NCBI RefSeq assembly: GCF_001655055.1
Contig: NZ_LXEW01000032.1
Coordinates: forward strand, 1-64,000
Source of the DNA: Providencia heimbachae ATCC 35613
Lineage (GTDB): Bacteria > Pseudomonadota > Gammaproteobacteria > Enterobacterales > Enterobacteriaceae
DNA length: 64,000 bases
Direction: 5' to 3'
The notes below the pieces were generated by a model. That model ran no database searches and was not told the origin of the DNA. It worked only from the letters and a program-made list of their open reading frames with translations. Of the stretch, positions 28,019 through 38,673 are shown one piece after another (position 1 is the stretch's first letter; each line of letters opens with the position of its first letter). Made by a program: the position numbers and the translations under genes.

Positions 28019-30112
28019 ATGCTTAACTACGTCATTATAACGGCTATAATCATTATTAGCCTAACTATAATGGCTTCCTTCCTGTATTTCAGGCGGGGGC
28101 GGCATTCTGGTGTCTATCAAATACCTTCTTTGGCTACGCCGTCGTTTAGAAAAATGATTGATACCGATTACCAGACAATTTCCCAGTACCTAAAACATTG
28201 TGCATCAGCCTCTCATAACCCTTCCCAGACGGTATGGCAAATTAAAAAAAACGCAACAATTGCCACGATCTGTAACTCAGTGACTCGCTTTAACTTAGGC
28301 CAAGAGCAAGGTTATGCATGGCGCTATTTCATTGATACTATTGAAGTTCAGCTTCCCTCTCAATTAGAACCTTTTTTACAACGACAAAACGTGATGGAGT
28401 TGGTGGAGACTGACCATTTACCACTGATTGTATCGATGAATAGTCACTCGCTAAAAGATTTTAGTCATGAATGGCTTGTTGAGCCTGCTATAGAGTCCAT
28501 TTTTCCTGAGGCGGCGATTCAGGAGCGTGGACAACATAACATTGAATTATTGCGGATGCGTAAGGAAACTCGAGAAGAGTATCGATTGCATCATTCATCG
28601 GGTTGGTTAGGCGCAGCAATCATCTGTTTGAGCTTTCTTTTAGGGTATTTAACGTTAATTTCTATTCCATTGTTGCAGGGATGGGGGCTTGTTAGTGCAG
28701 CGCTTTGTTTTATATTTGGCTTGTTTGTGCTATTTCGCTCGAAAGTTTTCCCTAAAAAATATCAAGATGTTAAATGTATTTATGGGCAACCTAAACGCTG
28801 GGAACTCTATGGTGAGTTGGATAAAAAATACTCATCAACAGTATCGATTGGTGGTGTTGATCTACATTACCCCGCTCATTGGGCTCCGTATATTCATCAT
28901 GAATTAAACAAACCAACGAATATTGATATTTACGCTTCAGGGGACGTGCTCAAGTATGGGCAATATCTTTCTCTCCACGAGGAAGAACGGGACTATCCTT
29001 ACAAGCGATTTAAAAAGAATATCGTCATGCTTATTGGAGCATTATTCGTTTTAGCCTTGGTTTTTTCCTATCAATCAATGAGTTTACCCGTAAAACTCGG
29101 CTTTGCTTGGCTTGAAGGTGTCGAAAAAATTACGGCAACAAGTTCAACTGAGTTAGAAACGAGCAAGCTAAAAGTGGGTGATACCCTGAGCGCAAAAGGT
29201 ATGGGGATGTGCTATCGCCCACCGAATCTTAATGATTCTGAGCAGGCACTATTTGTCCCCTTTGATTGCTCAGGCGTGTATTGGAATAATATTAATTTAG
29301 TGAATGAGCCGGAATCAGAGAAAGTTGAACTTTCTATTGAGCTTCTTAATACGGTTAAAAATCAATTGCATCCAGATAAAGACGCTGGCGGTGTTAACCC
29401 TAGATTACAACGTGACATTATGAAGTCAGGCATGAATATTATTTTTGATTTTTCACAAATAATATTAAAAACCAATGCATTATGCCAAGAAGATGCCGCC
29501 TGTTCTAAGCTGAAAAATGCACTGATTAATCTCGGTAGCACTGATGATTGGGGGACACTTGTTAATAAAGCATCAGCAGGAAAATTGAGTGGTGCGCATG
29601 TTTTATTACGAGCAGGAAGTGCGGAGGCCTTGGAAAACATCGTTGAAGCCACCACATATGAATTTATCAGGAAAGAAATAGATAGAGAAGTCCGTAAGCT
29701 AAACAGTCCACCGCCGGGTGGCGTTTTACTCATCAGCGATGAAAATAAATCGTTAGTGGACTTAATTTCGGGTAGTTCATTTAATGATATGACGCAATTA
29801 CAGCGTTGGCAGGAGTTGAAACGGTTATCGAGTATTTTAATTAATACACCGTTTGATATTGAGGGAATTATTACGCACCTATCGGTTGATGCTAATGGCA
29901 CGTTGTACATTGTTTTACATGAAGAGCCAAACGCCGATGTTTTATCTCAATATGTGTGTAGCTCACTGTTTGTCCTATTTCTGATCTTTTGCGCGCTGAT
30001 CAATGGCTCATTAATTGTTATTCGCGTTTTGAACAATAAAAGGCGTTTACGTAAGATTATTCAATATTACGATAAATGCTTTGAGGCCGACAATCCTTCC
30101 TATCACAGATAG
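28019..30112 (+). CDS. igaA: Rcs-pathway inner-membrane repressor IgaA
   Basis: A 697-residue polytopic membrane protein (YrfF in E. coli) that restrains the Rcs envelope-stress phosphorelay through RcsD; it is usually essential where Rcs is intact. Transmembrane segments occur at about residues 3-22, 199-240 (a pair), 337-357 and 645-668. Cytoplasmic domains lie between the first helices, and a large periplasmic domain follows, with cysteines at CYRPP, FDCSG and CQEDAACSK as in the family. The frame is open from a TTG 13 codons upstream, but ATG at 28019 with GGGG before it gives the normal start. The E. coli neighbour yrfG is absent. Confidence 0.92.
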   Translation: MLNYVIITAIIIISLTIMASFLYFRRGRHSGVYQIPSLATPSFRKMIDTDYQTISQYLKHCASASHNPSQTVWQIKKNATIATICNSVTRFNLGQEQGYAWRYFIDTIEVQLPSQLEPFLQRQNVMELVETDHLPLIVSMNSHSLKDFSHEWLVEPAIESIFPEAAIQERGQHNIELLRMRKETREEYRLHHSSGWLGAAIICLSFLLGYLTLISIPLLQGWGLVSAALCFIFGLFVLFRSKVFPKKYQDVKCIYGQPKRWELYGELDKKYSSTVSIGGVDLHYPAHWAPYIHHELNKPTNIDIYASGDVLKYGQYLSLHEEERDYPYKRFKKNIVMLIGALFVLALVFSYQSMSLPVKLGFAWLEGVEKITATSSTELETSKLKVGDTLSAKGMGMCYRPPNLNDSEQALFVPFDCSGVYWNNINLVNEPESEKVELSIELLNTVKNQLHPDKDAGGVNPRLQRDIMKSGMNIIFDFSQIILKTNALCQEDAACSKLKNALINLGSTDDWGTLVNKASAGKLSGAHVLLRAGSAEALENIVEATTYEFIRKEIDREVRKLNSPPPGGVLLISDENKSLVDLISGSSFNDMTQLQRWQELKRLSSILINTPFDIEGIITHLSVDANGTLYIVLHEEPNADVLSQYVCSSLFVLFLIFCALINGSLIVIRVLNNKRRLRKIIQYYDKCFEADNPSYHR

Positions 30113-30176
30113 TGTCACTCCCCGAAATGGTGGTCGCCTCAGTACTTGAATACCGACTTAAATTGAGGAAGACATC

Positions 30177-30587
30177 ATGAAACAACCACTCACAGAACCG
30201 GTTCGCCTCGATAAATGGCTATGGGCAGCGCGATTTTATAAAACACGCGCTATGGCTCGTGAGATGATCGACGGTGGTAAAGTTCACTATAATGGACAAA
30301 GAACTAAGCCGGGTAAGATTGTTGAGTTAAATGCGACAGTTAAATTACGCCAAGGTAATGATGAACGGATTATCGAAATTCTCGAAATAAGTAGCCAACG
30401 CAAAGGTGCCCCTGATGCTCAATTGCTTTATCGTGAAACATCAGAAAGTATTGAACAACGGGAAAAGATAGCACAAGCCCGGAAAATGAATGCACTCACG
30501 ATGCCCCATCCAGAACGACGTCCTGATAAAAAAGAACGCCGAACTCTGCTAAAATTTAAACAAACAAATTCCCATGAACCGTCTTAA
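30177..30587 (+). CDS. hslR: Heat shock protein 15, ribosome-associated
   Basis: A 136-residue S4-like RNA-binding protein that recycles stalled 50S subunits carrying peptidyl-tRNA. The S4 domain begins at [19 protein letters not shown] and includes [14 protein letters not shown] near residue 40. The tail is basic. GAGGA precedes the ATG. It is probably cotranscribed with hslO, whose start lies 29 bases downstream. Confidence 0.95.
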   Translation: MKQPLTEPVRLDKWLWAARFYKTRAMAREMIDGGKVHYNGQRTKPGKIVELNATVKLRQGNDERIIEILEISSQRKGAPDAQLLYRETSESIEQREKIAQARKMNALTMPHPERRPDKKERRTLLKFKQTNSHEPS

Positions 30588-30616
30588 TCGACGGATTGAG
30601 TAATAGAGAGCAAATT

Positions 30617-31489
30617 ATGGCTAAACAAGACCAACTCCACCGTTTCTTATTTGAACAGCATGCCGTGCGTGGAGAAGTAATTACTGTCGATGAGACTTTC
30701 CACCATATTTTGGAAAATCACGACTACCCTGCTGCGGTAAAAGGCTTACTGGGAGAGCTCCTTGTTGCTACCAGTTTATTAACGGCAACACTAAAATTTG
30801 ATGGCGATATTACCGTTCAAATTCAAGGTGATGGCCCTGTGAAGCTGGCGGTTATTAACGGAAATAATCTTCAGCAAATGCGCGGTGTCGCTCGCGTTAA
30901 TGGCCCCGTTGTAGCCGGAAGCACCTTAAAACAGATGATTGGTAATGGTTATATGGTGATCACCATTACACCAAGCCAAGGTGAACGTTATCAAGGCATT
31001 GTTGCGATGGAAGGGGAAACACTCGAAGAGTGTATTGATGCCTATTTCCTTCAATCTGAACAGTTACCAACCCGTTTATTCATTCGTGTTGGGGAGCTTG
31101 ATGGAAATGCGATTGCGGGTGGCATGTTATTGCAGGTATTACCTGCTGCGGATGAAACTAGCCACGATATTTTTGAGCATTTGGTGCAATTAACGGCAAC
31201 CATCAAAGGTAAAGAGCTTAGCGAGCTTGATATTAAAGAGGTTTTACATCGTCTGTATCATGAAGAAGATGTCACTCTATATGACCCTCAAGCGGTCGAA
31301 TTTCGTTGCACTTGTTCCCGTGAACGTTGTGAAGGCAGTTTAGCGACATTATCAAAAGAAGATGTTATCGACATATTACAGAAAGATGGAAAAATTGATA
31401 TGGAGTGTGAATATTGTGGCTCACACTACGTATTTATTGAATCTGATATTGATGGGTTAAAAAATGAGCGAAATCAGCAACTTCACTGA
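30617..31489 (+). CDS. hslO: Redox-regulated chaperone Hsp33
   Basis: A 290-residue holdase activated by oxidation. The C-terminal zinc switch shows the CxC and CxxC pairs as [11 protein letters not shown] near residue 230-240 and CEYCGSHY near 262. The ATG at 30617 preceded by AGAGAG is used rather than the TTG at 30596. Length compares with 292 in E. coli. It ends just before a hairpin terminator. Confidence 0.95.
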   Translation: MAKQDQLHRFLFEQHAVRGEVITVDETFHHILENHDYPAAVKGLLGELLVATSLLTATLKFDGDITVQIQGDGPVKLAVINGNNLQQMRGVARVNGPVVAGSTLKQMIGNGYMVITITPSQGERYQGIVAMEGETLEECIDAYFLQSEQLPTRLFIRVGELDGNAIAGGMLLQVLPAADETSHDIFEHLVQLTATIKGKELSELDIKEVLHRLYHEEDVTLYDPQAVEFRCTCSRERCEGSLATLSKEDVIDILQKDGKIDMECEYCGSHYVFIESDIDGLKNERNQQLH

Positions 31490-31519
31490 TACGATTTAGC
31501 AACCTAATTATGTGACGAG

Positions 31520-31543
31520 GGTGCAATTCTGCACCTTTTTTTT
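31520..31543 (+). terminator. hslO terminator
   Basis: The hairpin GGTGC-AATTCT-GCACC is followed by eight T, 31 bases after the hslO stop. Confidence 0.85.
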
Positions 31544-31692
31544 ATAATTTTAAAGCATTATAACGTGCTCTAAGTCTCATTATGAATTAAAAAAAATTAT
31601 ACATTTTCAATTCTTTGATAGCTATCGCTGTTAATTAGTCGTAAAGAATTATGATCATCTGCAGATTAGTTATGTTTACCAGGAGCAATATA

Positions 31693-33312
31693 ATGAGCGC
31701 TAAAAGCATTACCCTGAAGGAACTTGAAAAGTACGGTATTCATGATGTAGCAGAAGTCGTTTATAACCCAAGTTACGAGCTATTATTCACGGAAGAAACC
31801 AAGCCAGGACTTGAAGGTTATGAACGTGGCACAGTTACCACACTCGGTGCTGTTGCTGTTGATACTGGTATCTTTACGGGTCGTTCTCCAAAAGATAAGT
31901 ATATCGTGCGTGATGATGTGACTCGCGACACCGTTTGGTGGGCAGACCAAGGTAAAGGCAAAAATGATAACAAACCTATGTCACAAGAGGTTTGGACAGA
32001 TTTAAAACAGTTGGTGACTGAGCAGCTTTCTGGCAAACGCTTATTTATCATCGATGCATTCTGTGGCGCAAACGCAGATACACGTTTAAAAGTGCGTTTT
32101 ATCACAGAAGTTGCATGGCAGGCACACTTCGTTAAAAACATGTTTATTCGTCCATCAGATGAAGAGTTGGTTGGGTTTGAACCTGACTTTATCGTGATGA
32201 ACGGCGCAAAATGCACTAATCCAAATTGGAAAGAGCAAGGTTTGAATTCAGAAAACTTTGTTGCTTTCAATCTGACTGAGCGTATGCAGTTGATTGGTGG
32301 CTCTTGGTATGGCGGTGAAATGAAGAAAGGCATGTTCTCTATGATGAACTACCTTCTACCGCTAAAAGGCATCGCATCAATGCACTGTTCTGCTAACGTG
32401 GGTGAAAAAGGCGACGTTGCGATTTTCTTCGGCCTATCGGGAACCGGTAAAACGACATTATCGACAGATCCAAAACGTAAGCTAATTGGTGATGATGAGC
32501 ACGGTTGGGACGATGATGGCGTATTCAACTTTGAAGGTGGTTGCTATGCAAAAACAATCAACCTGTCTAAAGAAGCTGAGCCAGACATCTATGGTGCAAT
32601 CAAACGTGACGCATTACTTGAAAACGTGATGGTATTAGCCGACGGTACAGTTGATTTCAATGATGGCTCAAAAACAGAAAACACCCGTGTTTCTTATCCG
32701 ATTTACCACATTGAGAACATTGTTAAGCCGATTTCTAAAGCCGGTCATGCGACCAAGGTTATCTTTCTAACCGCGGATGCATTTGGCGTATTACCACCTG
32801 TTTCTCGCTTAACCGCAGAGCAAACTCAGTACCACTTTTTATCTGGGTTTACAGCAAAACTAGCCGGTACAGAGCGTGGCGTTACGGAGCCAACACCAAC
32901 ATTCTCAGCATGTTTTGGTGCAGCATTCTTATCTCTACATCCAACGCAATACGCTGAAGTATTGGTAAAACGTATGGAAGCTGCAGGTGCGAAAGCTTAC
33001 TTGGTGAATACCGGTTGGAATGGTACGGGTAAACGTATTTCTATTAAAGATACCCGTGCAATCATTGATGCGATTTTAAGTGGCGACATTGAAAAAGCGG
33101 AAATGAAAAAACTGCCAGTATTTGACTTAGACATTCCGACAGAATTACCAGGTGTGGATACTCATATCCTTGATCCGCGTAATACTTATGCAGATAAAGC
33201 AATCTGGGATGAAAAAGCGAAAGATTTAGCTGACCGTTTTGTGAAAAACTTCGATAAATACACGGATACCCCGGCAGGTGCTGCACTGGTCAAAGCAGGC
33301 CCTAAACAGTAA
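31693..33312 (+). CDS. pckA: Phosphoenolpyruvate carboxykinase (ATP)
   Basis: A 539-residue enzyme converting oxaloacetate and ATP to phosphoenolpyruvate, the entry into gluconeogenesis. The P-loop [16 protein letters not shown] lies near residue 247, the metal-binding [19 protein letters not shown] region follows, and the family-typical [10 protein letters not shown]-like stretch is seen as [10 protein letters not shown]. The frame begins 14 codons earlier, but ATG at 31693 with AGGAG gives the known length (540 in E. coli). It ends in a strong terminator. Confidence 0.97.
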   Translation: MSAKSITLKELEKYGIHDVAEVVYNPSYELLFTEETKPGLEGYERGTVTTLGAVAVDTGIFTGRSPKDKYIVRDDVTRDTVWWADQGKGKNDNKPMSQEVWTDLKQLVTEQLSGKRLFIIDAFCGANADTRLKVRFITEVAWQAHFVKNMFIRPSDEELVGFEPDFIVMNGAKCTNPNWKEQGLNSENFVAFNLTERMQLIGGSWYGGEMKKGMFSMMNYLLPLKGIASMHCSANVGEKGDVAIFFGLSGTGKTTLSTDPKRKLIGDDEHGWDDDGVFNFEGGCYAKTINLSKEAEPDIYGAIKRDALLENVMVLADGTVDFNDGSKTENTRVSYPIYHIENIVKPISKAGHATKVIFLTADAFGVLPPVSRLTAEQTQYHFLSGFTAKLAGTERGVTEPTPTFSACFGAAFLSLHPTQYAEVLVKRMEAAGAKAYLVNTGWNGTGKRISIKDTRAIIDAILSGDIEKAEMKKLPVFDLDIPTELPGVDTHILDPRNTYADKAIWDEKAKDLADRFVKNFDKYTDTPAGAALVKAGPKQ

Positions 33313-33340
33313 GTTATCAGCAAATGTGATTTTTCGATTA

Positions 33341-33366
33341 AGGCTCTACAGTGTAGGGCCTTTTTT
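33341..33366 (+). terminator. pckA terminator
   Basis: The hairpin GGCTCTACA/TGTAGGGCC is followed by six T, 28 bases after the stop. Confidence 0.85.
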
Positions 33367-33382
33367 CCATTTTAAGCGCTTG

Positions 33383-33835
33383 CTACAGTGTTCTGAGCAG
33401 TTTTGCGGGGTTCCCTGCATAAATCCCTTTCTGTGTAATTGGTTTGACGACAACGCTTCCTGCGCCAACTACGGCATCTTGGCAAATAAATGCACATAGA
33501 ATTGTTGCGCCACTACCAATCGTGACATTATCTTCAATCGTAATTGTTAGCCAATTTTCACTATCGGCGTCGGGTGCACCACCTTTAAAAAGGTCATTCA
33601 CGAAAGTAACATTGTGTCCAATAAAGCAATTTTCGCCAATTGTCACGTTTTCACAAATAAATGAGTGGGATTGAATTCGGCTATTAGGTCCAATATGGCA
33701 ATTTTTCTGAATTTCGACAAAAGGACCGATAAACACATTATCGTTGATCGTACATTCATACAGGTTTACCGGCTCAACAATATGAATATTTGCCCCGGTA
33801 ACGACATCGCGGATTGCGCAGTGGCTGATTTTCAT
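33383..33835 (-). CDS. Left-handed beta-helix acyltransferase
   Basis: A 150-residue protein made of hexapeptide repeats, seen for example as NVFIGPFVEIQKNCHIGPNS and NVTIGENCFIGHN, and ending in the coil KGIYAGNPAKLLR typical of WbbJ/WlbB-type transferases. The insertion FVNDLFKGGAPD after GHNVTF is like the substrate loop of UDP-amino-sugar N-acetyltransferases, so surface-polysaccharide sugar acetylation is plausible. There are no polysaccharide genes next to it. The gene is single, convergent with pckA, and its exact substrate cannot be told. Confidence 0.8.
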   Translation of the reverse strand: MKISHCAIRDVVTGANIHIVEPVNLYECTINDNVFIGPFVEIQKNCHIGPNSRIQSHSFICENVTIGENCFIGHNVTFVNDLFKGGAPDADSENWLTITIEDNVTIGSGATILCAFICQDAVVGAGSVVVKPITQKGIYAGNPAKLLRTL

Positions 33836-33930
33836 TATTTAAAGACTCACAACAATCAAAGAAGTGAGTACAGATTAACATAAATAAAAACCCTGTATGA
33901 AAAACACACAGGGTGATGGGTGCTTGATTA

Positions 33931-34629
33931 TTAGTCAGCAGAAGGTAAATCGAATAACAAAATCTCGCTATCTTCATCGACTTTTATGGTTAGGCTATTT
34001 TCTTGCCAAATAGCCAAGCCATCACTGGTTGTGGCTTTTTGGCCGTTAATTTCAACGGTACCTTTGACAACCTGTATCCACATCACGCGCTTATCCGCGA
34101 TATCATGAGATTGCACTTCGTTGGCTGTCAGCGCCCAACGCCATAATTGCATATCTTGATAAACTTTTAATGAGCCATCTCGTGCATCAGGCGATAGAAC
34201 GAGTTGTTTTCCGTCATTAGAATCAAACCGTTTTTGTTCGTAACGAGGTTCTATATCCGTTTTTTCAGGAAGGATCCAAATTTGATACAGATGCAGCTCA
34301 TTTTCAGCATCAGGGTTGTATTCAGAGTGGCGAATACCTGTGCCTGCGCTCATTATCTGAAATTCACCTGCCGGTATTTGCTCCATATTTCCCATACTAT
34401 CTTTATGCTCTACAGTACCACTTAGAACATAAGTCAGAATTTCCATATCGTTATGAGGATGGGTACCAAAACCCTTTCCTGCCGCTATAACATCTTCATT
34501 AATAACGCGAAGTGCAGAAAAGCCCATAAATTCTTCATCATAATAATTGGCAAATGAAAAAGTATGCCAGCTATCTAGCCAACCATGGTTTGCATGACCG
34601 CGTTCGTTTGCTTTACGTAAATAAATCAT
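33931..34629 (-). CDS. yhhW: Pirin-like quercetin dioxygenase YhhW
   Basis: A 232-residue pirin homolog. The N-terminal cupin shows HANHGWLDSWHTFSFANYY at the start and the metal motif GTHPHNDMEILTYVL near residue 55-70, with GTGIRHSEYNP after it. E. coli YhhW has quercetin 2,3-dioxygenase activity in vitro; the natural substrate is unknown. It lies beside ryhB as yhhW does in E. coli, which supports the name. A second pirin is at 11520. Confidence 0.92.
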   Translation of the reverse strand: MIYLRKANERGHANHGWLDSWHTFSFANYYDEEFMGFSALRVINEDVIAAGKGFGTHPHNDMEILTYVLSGTVEHKDSMGNMEQIPAGEFQIMSAGTGIRHSEYNPDAENELHLYQIWILPEKTDIEPRYEQKRFDSNDGKQLVLSPDARDGSLKVYQDMQLWRWALTANEVQSHDIADKRVMWIQVVKGTVEINGQKATTSDGLAIWQENSLTIKVDEDSEILLFDLPSAD

Positions 34630-34821
34630 AATCTCATCTCCTGAAAGCGGTTATCCAGTGATGAAGGGATCCGCTCTTAATGTGTTGATGATAGTTTAGA
34701 CGAATTGAGCGCAGAGAAAAGTAGCTGCCATTAACCATAGGATCCAAAAAATTTGAACAAGTTGCTTCGAATACCAAGGATATTCTTGGGGAATTTAATT
34801 TAACTTTGGGTAAGTAGAGAT

Positions 34822-34925
34822 AAAAAAATAGCCAGCACGGAGCTGGCTAAAGTAAACACTGGAAGCAATGTGAGCAATGTCGTACTTCCAACAAGACGGT
34901 GACTAAGTTAGCCCTCTTGAGGAAG
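34822..34925 (-). ncRNA. ryhB: RyhB iron-responsive small RNA
   Basis: Read on the minus strand, the segment holds the RyhB core GACATTGCTCACATTGC followed by TTCCAG, and then a terminator hairpin AGCCAGC-TCCG-TGCTGGCT with a T-run at 34828-34822. This matches the known E. coli RyhB arrangement, including the seed region that pairs with mRNAs of iron-containing proteins with Hfq. Position near yhhW is conserved. The 5' end is estimated from a Fur box and -10-like sequences just upstream (about 34924-34930), giving about 100 nt, slightly longer than E. coli RyhB (90). sodA in this window is also Fur-type regulated. Confidence 0.9.
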
Positions 34926-34929
34926 TGAT

Positions 34930-34948
34930 GATAATGATAATAGTTATC
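34930..34948 (-). promoter_or_regulatory. Fur box controlling ryhB
   Basis: The site matches 17 of 19 positions of GATAATGATAATCATTATC and overlaps the presumed ryhB promoter. A TTTACA hexamer, read on the minus strand, lies just upstream at 34958-34963. Confidence 0.85.
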
Positions 34949-35114
34949 ACTATCGTTTGTAAAGCACTATTTTTAACCAAATTAATATATCTTATAATTT
35001 AAAATGCAATTATATGATTTATATGAAATTAAATATTAACCATTATTTTTCAATGGATTAAGGGGATTCAGGCTTTTATCGATTTTATTTTATACCGAAT
35101 AAATTGTAGGGTTA

Positions 35115-36311
35115 TTATTGGTGATTCGGTAAGCTTTCGGCACAAGCGGCTGCGGAACTCCACGCCCATTGAAAGTTATATCCCCCAAGCCAACCGGTTA
35201 CATCCATCACTTCACCAATAAAATAGAGCCCTGAGACGTTGAGTGATTCCATTGTTTTTGATGATATTTCACGGGTATCAACACCCCCTAATGTCACCTC
35301 AGCAGTACGATACCCTTCGGTGCCGTTAGGCTGGACTTGCCAATGATGCAGCGTGTTATGCAGTGCTTCGATTTGGGGATGGTTAAGTTGTTTTAGATTG
35401 CAATCAGGGATTTGGCCTAGCCCTTGTAATACCTCAATTAACCGCTTGGGTAGTAACTTAATCAGTGTGTTTTTTAAGGATTGGTTTGGGTGAGCCTGCT
35501 TTTCGTCGGATAAAAAACGGTCAATAGGCGTTTCGGGCAGTAAGTTAATACTTACATACTCACCGGGCTTCCAATAATTAGATATTTGTAAAATTGCAGG
35601 GCCAGACAATCCTCGATGGGTGAATAAGATATTTTCTTTGAACAGGGTGCCACTGGTGGAGGTCACTGTGGCGGCAACAGAAATACCGGAAAGTACCTGT
35701 AAAGCTTCGAGTAAAGGCTTGTGCAGTGTAAAGGGGACTAAAGCTGCACGAGTTGGCACGATGGTATGCCCAAATTGTTCTGCAAGGCGATAACCAAACG
35801 GCGTCGCCCCTAAAGCTGGCATGGATAATCCACCTGTGGCGACAATGAGTGAGCGCGCACTTACCTGAGAACCATTAACTGTAACCGTGAAGCCATCGTC
35901 ACACTTTTCAACCTCAGTCACTTCGCTGCGTAATTTAATGGAAATATTGGGTAAATCACACTCACTTTTTAGTATGTCTACGATATCTTGAGCACTGTTG
36001 TCACAAAATAGCTGGCCTAATGTTTTTTCGTGATAAGGGATATTATATTTGCTGACTAATGCAATAAAATCCCACTGCGTATAGCGAGCAAGTGCTGACT
36101 TACAAAAATGCGGATTTGATGAAAGGTAATTGCTGTGCTCTGCATACATATTAGTGAAATTGCAGCGGCCACCACCAGACATGAGAATTTTTCTACCTAG
36201 TTTTTTTCCGTTATCAAGGACGAGTGTGTTTAAACCCCGTTTTCCGGCAAGTGAGGCACAAAAAAGACCTGCAGCACCTGCACCTAAAATAATAACGTCG
36301 ATATTTTTCAC
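35115..36311 (-). CDS. yhiN: FAD-dependent oxidoreductase YhiN (HI0933 family)
   Basis: A 398-residue flavoprotein of the HI0933/BaiN-like family. The dinucleotide-binding fold DVIILGAGAAGLFCASLAG opens the protein, followed by GKKLGRKILMSGGGRCNFTN near residue 35, and a C-terminal FAD contact GGYNFQWAWSSA near 375. Its reaction in enterobacteria is not settled. It is divergent from pitA as in E. coli. A 476-base gap toward ryhB/yhhW carries only ryhB. Confidence 0.92.
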   Translation of the reverse strand: MKNIDVIILGAGAAGLFCASLAGKRGLNTLVLDNGKKLGRKILMSGGGRCNFTNMYAEHSNYLSSNPHFCKSALARYTQWDFIALVSKYNIPYHEKTLGQLFCDNSAQDIVDILKSECDLPNISIKLRSEVTEVEKCDDGFTVTVNGSQVSARSLIVATGGLSMPALGATPFGYRLAEQFGHTIVPTRAALVPFTLHKPLLEALQVLSGISVAATVTSTSGTLFKENILFTHRGLSGPAILQISNYWKPGEYVSINLLPETPIDRFLSDEKQAHPNQSLKNTLIKLLPKRLIEVLQGLGQIPDCNLKQLNHPQIEALHNTLHHWQVQPNGTEGYRTAEVTLGGVDTREISSKTMESLNVSGLYFIGEVMDVTGWLGGYNFQWAWSSAAACAESLPNHQ

Positions 36312-36687
36312 AATAAAATTCTCTATATATGTTTGATTTTAAGCATAATTACCATTATATGAATGCGTATTTTACGCCATCTTTATGGTGTTGTATTGTA
36401 AAGCTTTGATGAAGATCTAATGAAAAGTATGAAAGACGTATTATAATTATTAAAATTCGGCAAAAAAGTCCAAATAACGTTTATTCTCTGGAAATAGCGC
36501 CAAAAAGTTTCAAAAAATCAGAATAAGTTTGTTTGGTTCAATGCATTGATATTTATGGGGTAATTGATATGAGGTACTTTTTTGATGAGTAGTTAAATCA
36601 AAAAAAGGTTAGATTTTGCTTCCACCGCTTGCGTTTGTCACTGATAATGCGCCGCGTTCATGTCCAACATATAATGGCTTAACGTCT
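36312..36687. other. yhiN/pitA divergent gap
   Basis: A 376-base AT-rich region. The plus strand is open from a TTG at 36616, but that part does not match PitA, so it is leader. No hexamer pair or repeat stands out. Confidence 0.4.
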
Positions 36688-38178
36688 ATGCTACATCTTT
36701 TTACAGGTTTAGAATTTTACACCGGTCTGTTATTAGTTCTGGCACTGTTATTTGTGCTGGTCTATGAGGCTATCAATGGCTTCCATGATACCGCTAATGC
36801 GGTTGCGACGGTTATTTATACCCGAGCGATGCGGGCTCAGTTCGCAGTTGTCATGGCTGGCGTCTTTAACTTTTTCGGCGTCTTGCTGGGGGGGTTGAGC
36901 GTAGCGTATGCGATCGTTCACCTTTTACCAACAGACCTCTTGCTTAATGTGAGCTCAGCTCACGGCCTTGCGATGGTTTTCTCATTGCTACTGGCTGCAA
37001 TCATTTGGAACCTTGGAACCTGGTATTTAGGTATACCTGCATCAAGTTCTCATACCCTGATCGGGGCCATTATTGGTGTTGGTTTGACCAACGCAATCGT
37101 GACTGACTCATCAGTGGTTGATGCTTTGAATATACCGAAAATGATCAGTATTTTCCTGTCTCTTATTCTTTCCCCCGCTATCGGATTTGTGATTGCCGGT
37201 TTGATGATTTTTTTCCTACGTCGCTATTGGAGTGGGACAAAAAAACGTCGTCGTATTCACTTAACGCCAGCTGAACGAGAGAAAAAAGACGGTAAGCGTA
37301 AACCCCCATTTTGGACTCGTACCGCATTGATTCTTTCTGCCGTTGGCGTCAGTTTCTCTCATGGCGCGAACGATGGACAAAAAGGGATTGGTCTGATCAT
37401 GCTTGTGCTAATAGGTGTTGCACCGGCAGGTTTCGTCGTCAATATGAATTCTAACGGTTATGATATCGCGCGGACTCATGATGCAGTTGTCCATCTGCAA
37501 CAGTACTACGAAACACATAAACCAGCGCTAAACCATGCGATAGAAAATACTCCAGTCATTGCGGAAAGTAGCGATGAAGTTGGTGGCGAATTCCATTGTG
37601 ATAACACGCGTACTGCCGTTGTTTTGAATCAAGCTCAAACGATGCTGAGTGGCATTCAAAGCTATGATGAACTGAGTCCTGATCAGCGTAACCATGCACG
37701 CCGCCTACTTATGTGTATCTCTGATACAGCGAATGCGGTTGCTAAATTACCAGAAACCAGTTCTAAAGATGCAAGCTTGCTGAAAAAACTCAGTAATGAT
37801 CTACTGTATACCGTTGAATATGCACCACTTTGGATCATCATTGCAGTTGCTTTAGCACTGTCTATTGGTACCATGTTTGGTTGGCAGCGTGTTGCCGTGA
37901 CTATCGGTGAAAAAATCGGTAAGAAAGGCATGACTTATGCGCAAGGTGTTTCAGCGCAGGTCACTGCCGCAGTTTCCATTGGGGTTGCTAGTTACACGGG
38001 TATGCCTGTATCAACCACGCAAGTATTGTCTTCTGCGGTGGCGGGTACAATGGTTGTTGATGGTGGTGGCGTACAAAGCAAAACCATTAAGAGCATTGCA
38101 CTGGCATGGCTTCTAACTTTACCGGTATCAATCGTGCTATCAGGCGGACTATACTGGCTATCATTGCTGTTTATCTAA
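36688..38178 (+). CDS. pitA: Low-affinity inorganic phosphate transporter PitA
   Basis: A 496-residue metal-phosphate:proton symporter of the inner membrane with about ten transmembrane helices and a central hydrophilic loop (residues about 280-390). The two inverted family signatures are seen as [19 protein letters not shown] near residue 28 and [12 protein letters not shown] near 230, with [12 protein letters not shown] near the end. The start at 36688 gives the E. coli-like [16 protein letters not shown]. No strong ribosome site is present at any candidate start, so the start is the main uncertainty. Confidence 0.93.
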   Translation: MLHLFTGLEFYTGLLLVLALLFVLVYEAINGFHDTANAVATVIYTRAMRAQFAVVMAGVFNFFGVLLGGLSVAYAIVHLLPTDLLLNVSSAHGLAMVFSLLLAAIIWNLGTWYLGIPASSSHTLIGAIIGVGLTNAIVTDSSVVDALNIPKMISIFLSLILSPAIGFVIAGLMIFFLRRYWSGTKKRRRIHLTPAEREKKDGKRKPPFWTRTALILSAVGVSFSHGANDGQKGIGLIMLVLIGVAPAGFVVNMNSNGYDIARTHDAVVHLQQYYETHKPALNHAIENTPVIAESSDEVGGEFHCDNTRTAVVLNQAQTMLSGIQSYDELSPDQRNHARRLLMCISDTANAVAKLPETSSKDASLLKKLSNDLLYTVEYAPLWIIIAVALALSIGTMFGWQRVAVTIGEKIGKKGMTYAQGVSAQVTAAVSIGVASYTGMPVSTTQVLSSAVAGTMVVDGGGVQSKTIKSIALAWLLTLPVSIVLSGGLYWLSLLFI

Positions 38179-38240
38179 CAGCAGCTAACTTGTTTTTAAG
38201 CATAAGCTAAAAACGTAAACGAGTTACATGAACAAGACGA

Positions 38241-38272
38241 AATAGTGATGGCCTTTTGGGCTATCACTATTT
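38241..38272 (+). terminator. pitA terminator
   Basis: Arms AATAGTGATGGCC and GGCTATCACTATT (one mismatch) are followed by seven T, 62 bases after pitA. Could also act for uspB. Confidence 0.8.
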
Positions 38273-38337
38273 TTTTGTTTTTAGAACGAGGGCTGAATGT
38301 GTTTGATGGCTTCGAGTATCCATTAACTTCTGAATAG

Positions 38338-38673
38338 TTAGCCAAAAATAACTAAATACACCAGACTGACAACAACCAGAATACTCAATCGGCTGATCAG
38401 CATAAATTGCTTGCGAATACGTTCGCAGCGGAGAATAACTTCAGGGTCATAATGCTCAAGGTACTGCTGACTATTGATATAACGAACCAGACGGAGTTGC
38501 TTGTTCAGCTGACCATGAGTCGTGAAAAAACCATTACCATCAACAGATAGGTAGAGCAGTGGATCAGAATCCCGCAGAATAGACAATAAAACACGAATCG
38601 AAGAAAAATAGCGCATCATATTTAAGATACAGAGAATACATAGCGCCCAAAACAATGCAATCATACTGAACAT
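38338..38673 (-). CDS. uspB: Universal stress protein B
   Basis: A 111-residue membrane protein with helices at the N-terminus ([16 protein letters not shown]) and the C-terminus ([15 protein letters not shown]). In E. coli it is sigma-S dependent and needed for ethanol resistance in stationary phase. Length equals the E. coli protein. GGGGGG precedes the ATG. Divergent from uspA as in E. coli. Confidence 0.9.
   Translation of the reverse strand: MFSMIALFWALCILCILNMMRYFSSIRVLLSILRDSDPLLYLSVDGNGFFTTHGQLNKQLRLVRYINSQQYLEHYDPEVILRCERIRKQFMLISRLSILVVVSLVYLVIFG

Noticed and set aside
29362-29910. 182-codon minus-strand frame inside igaA
   Set aside because: It lies opposite a conserved gene and is a reading-frame shadow.
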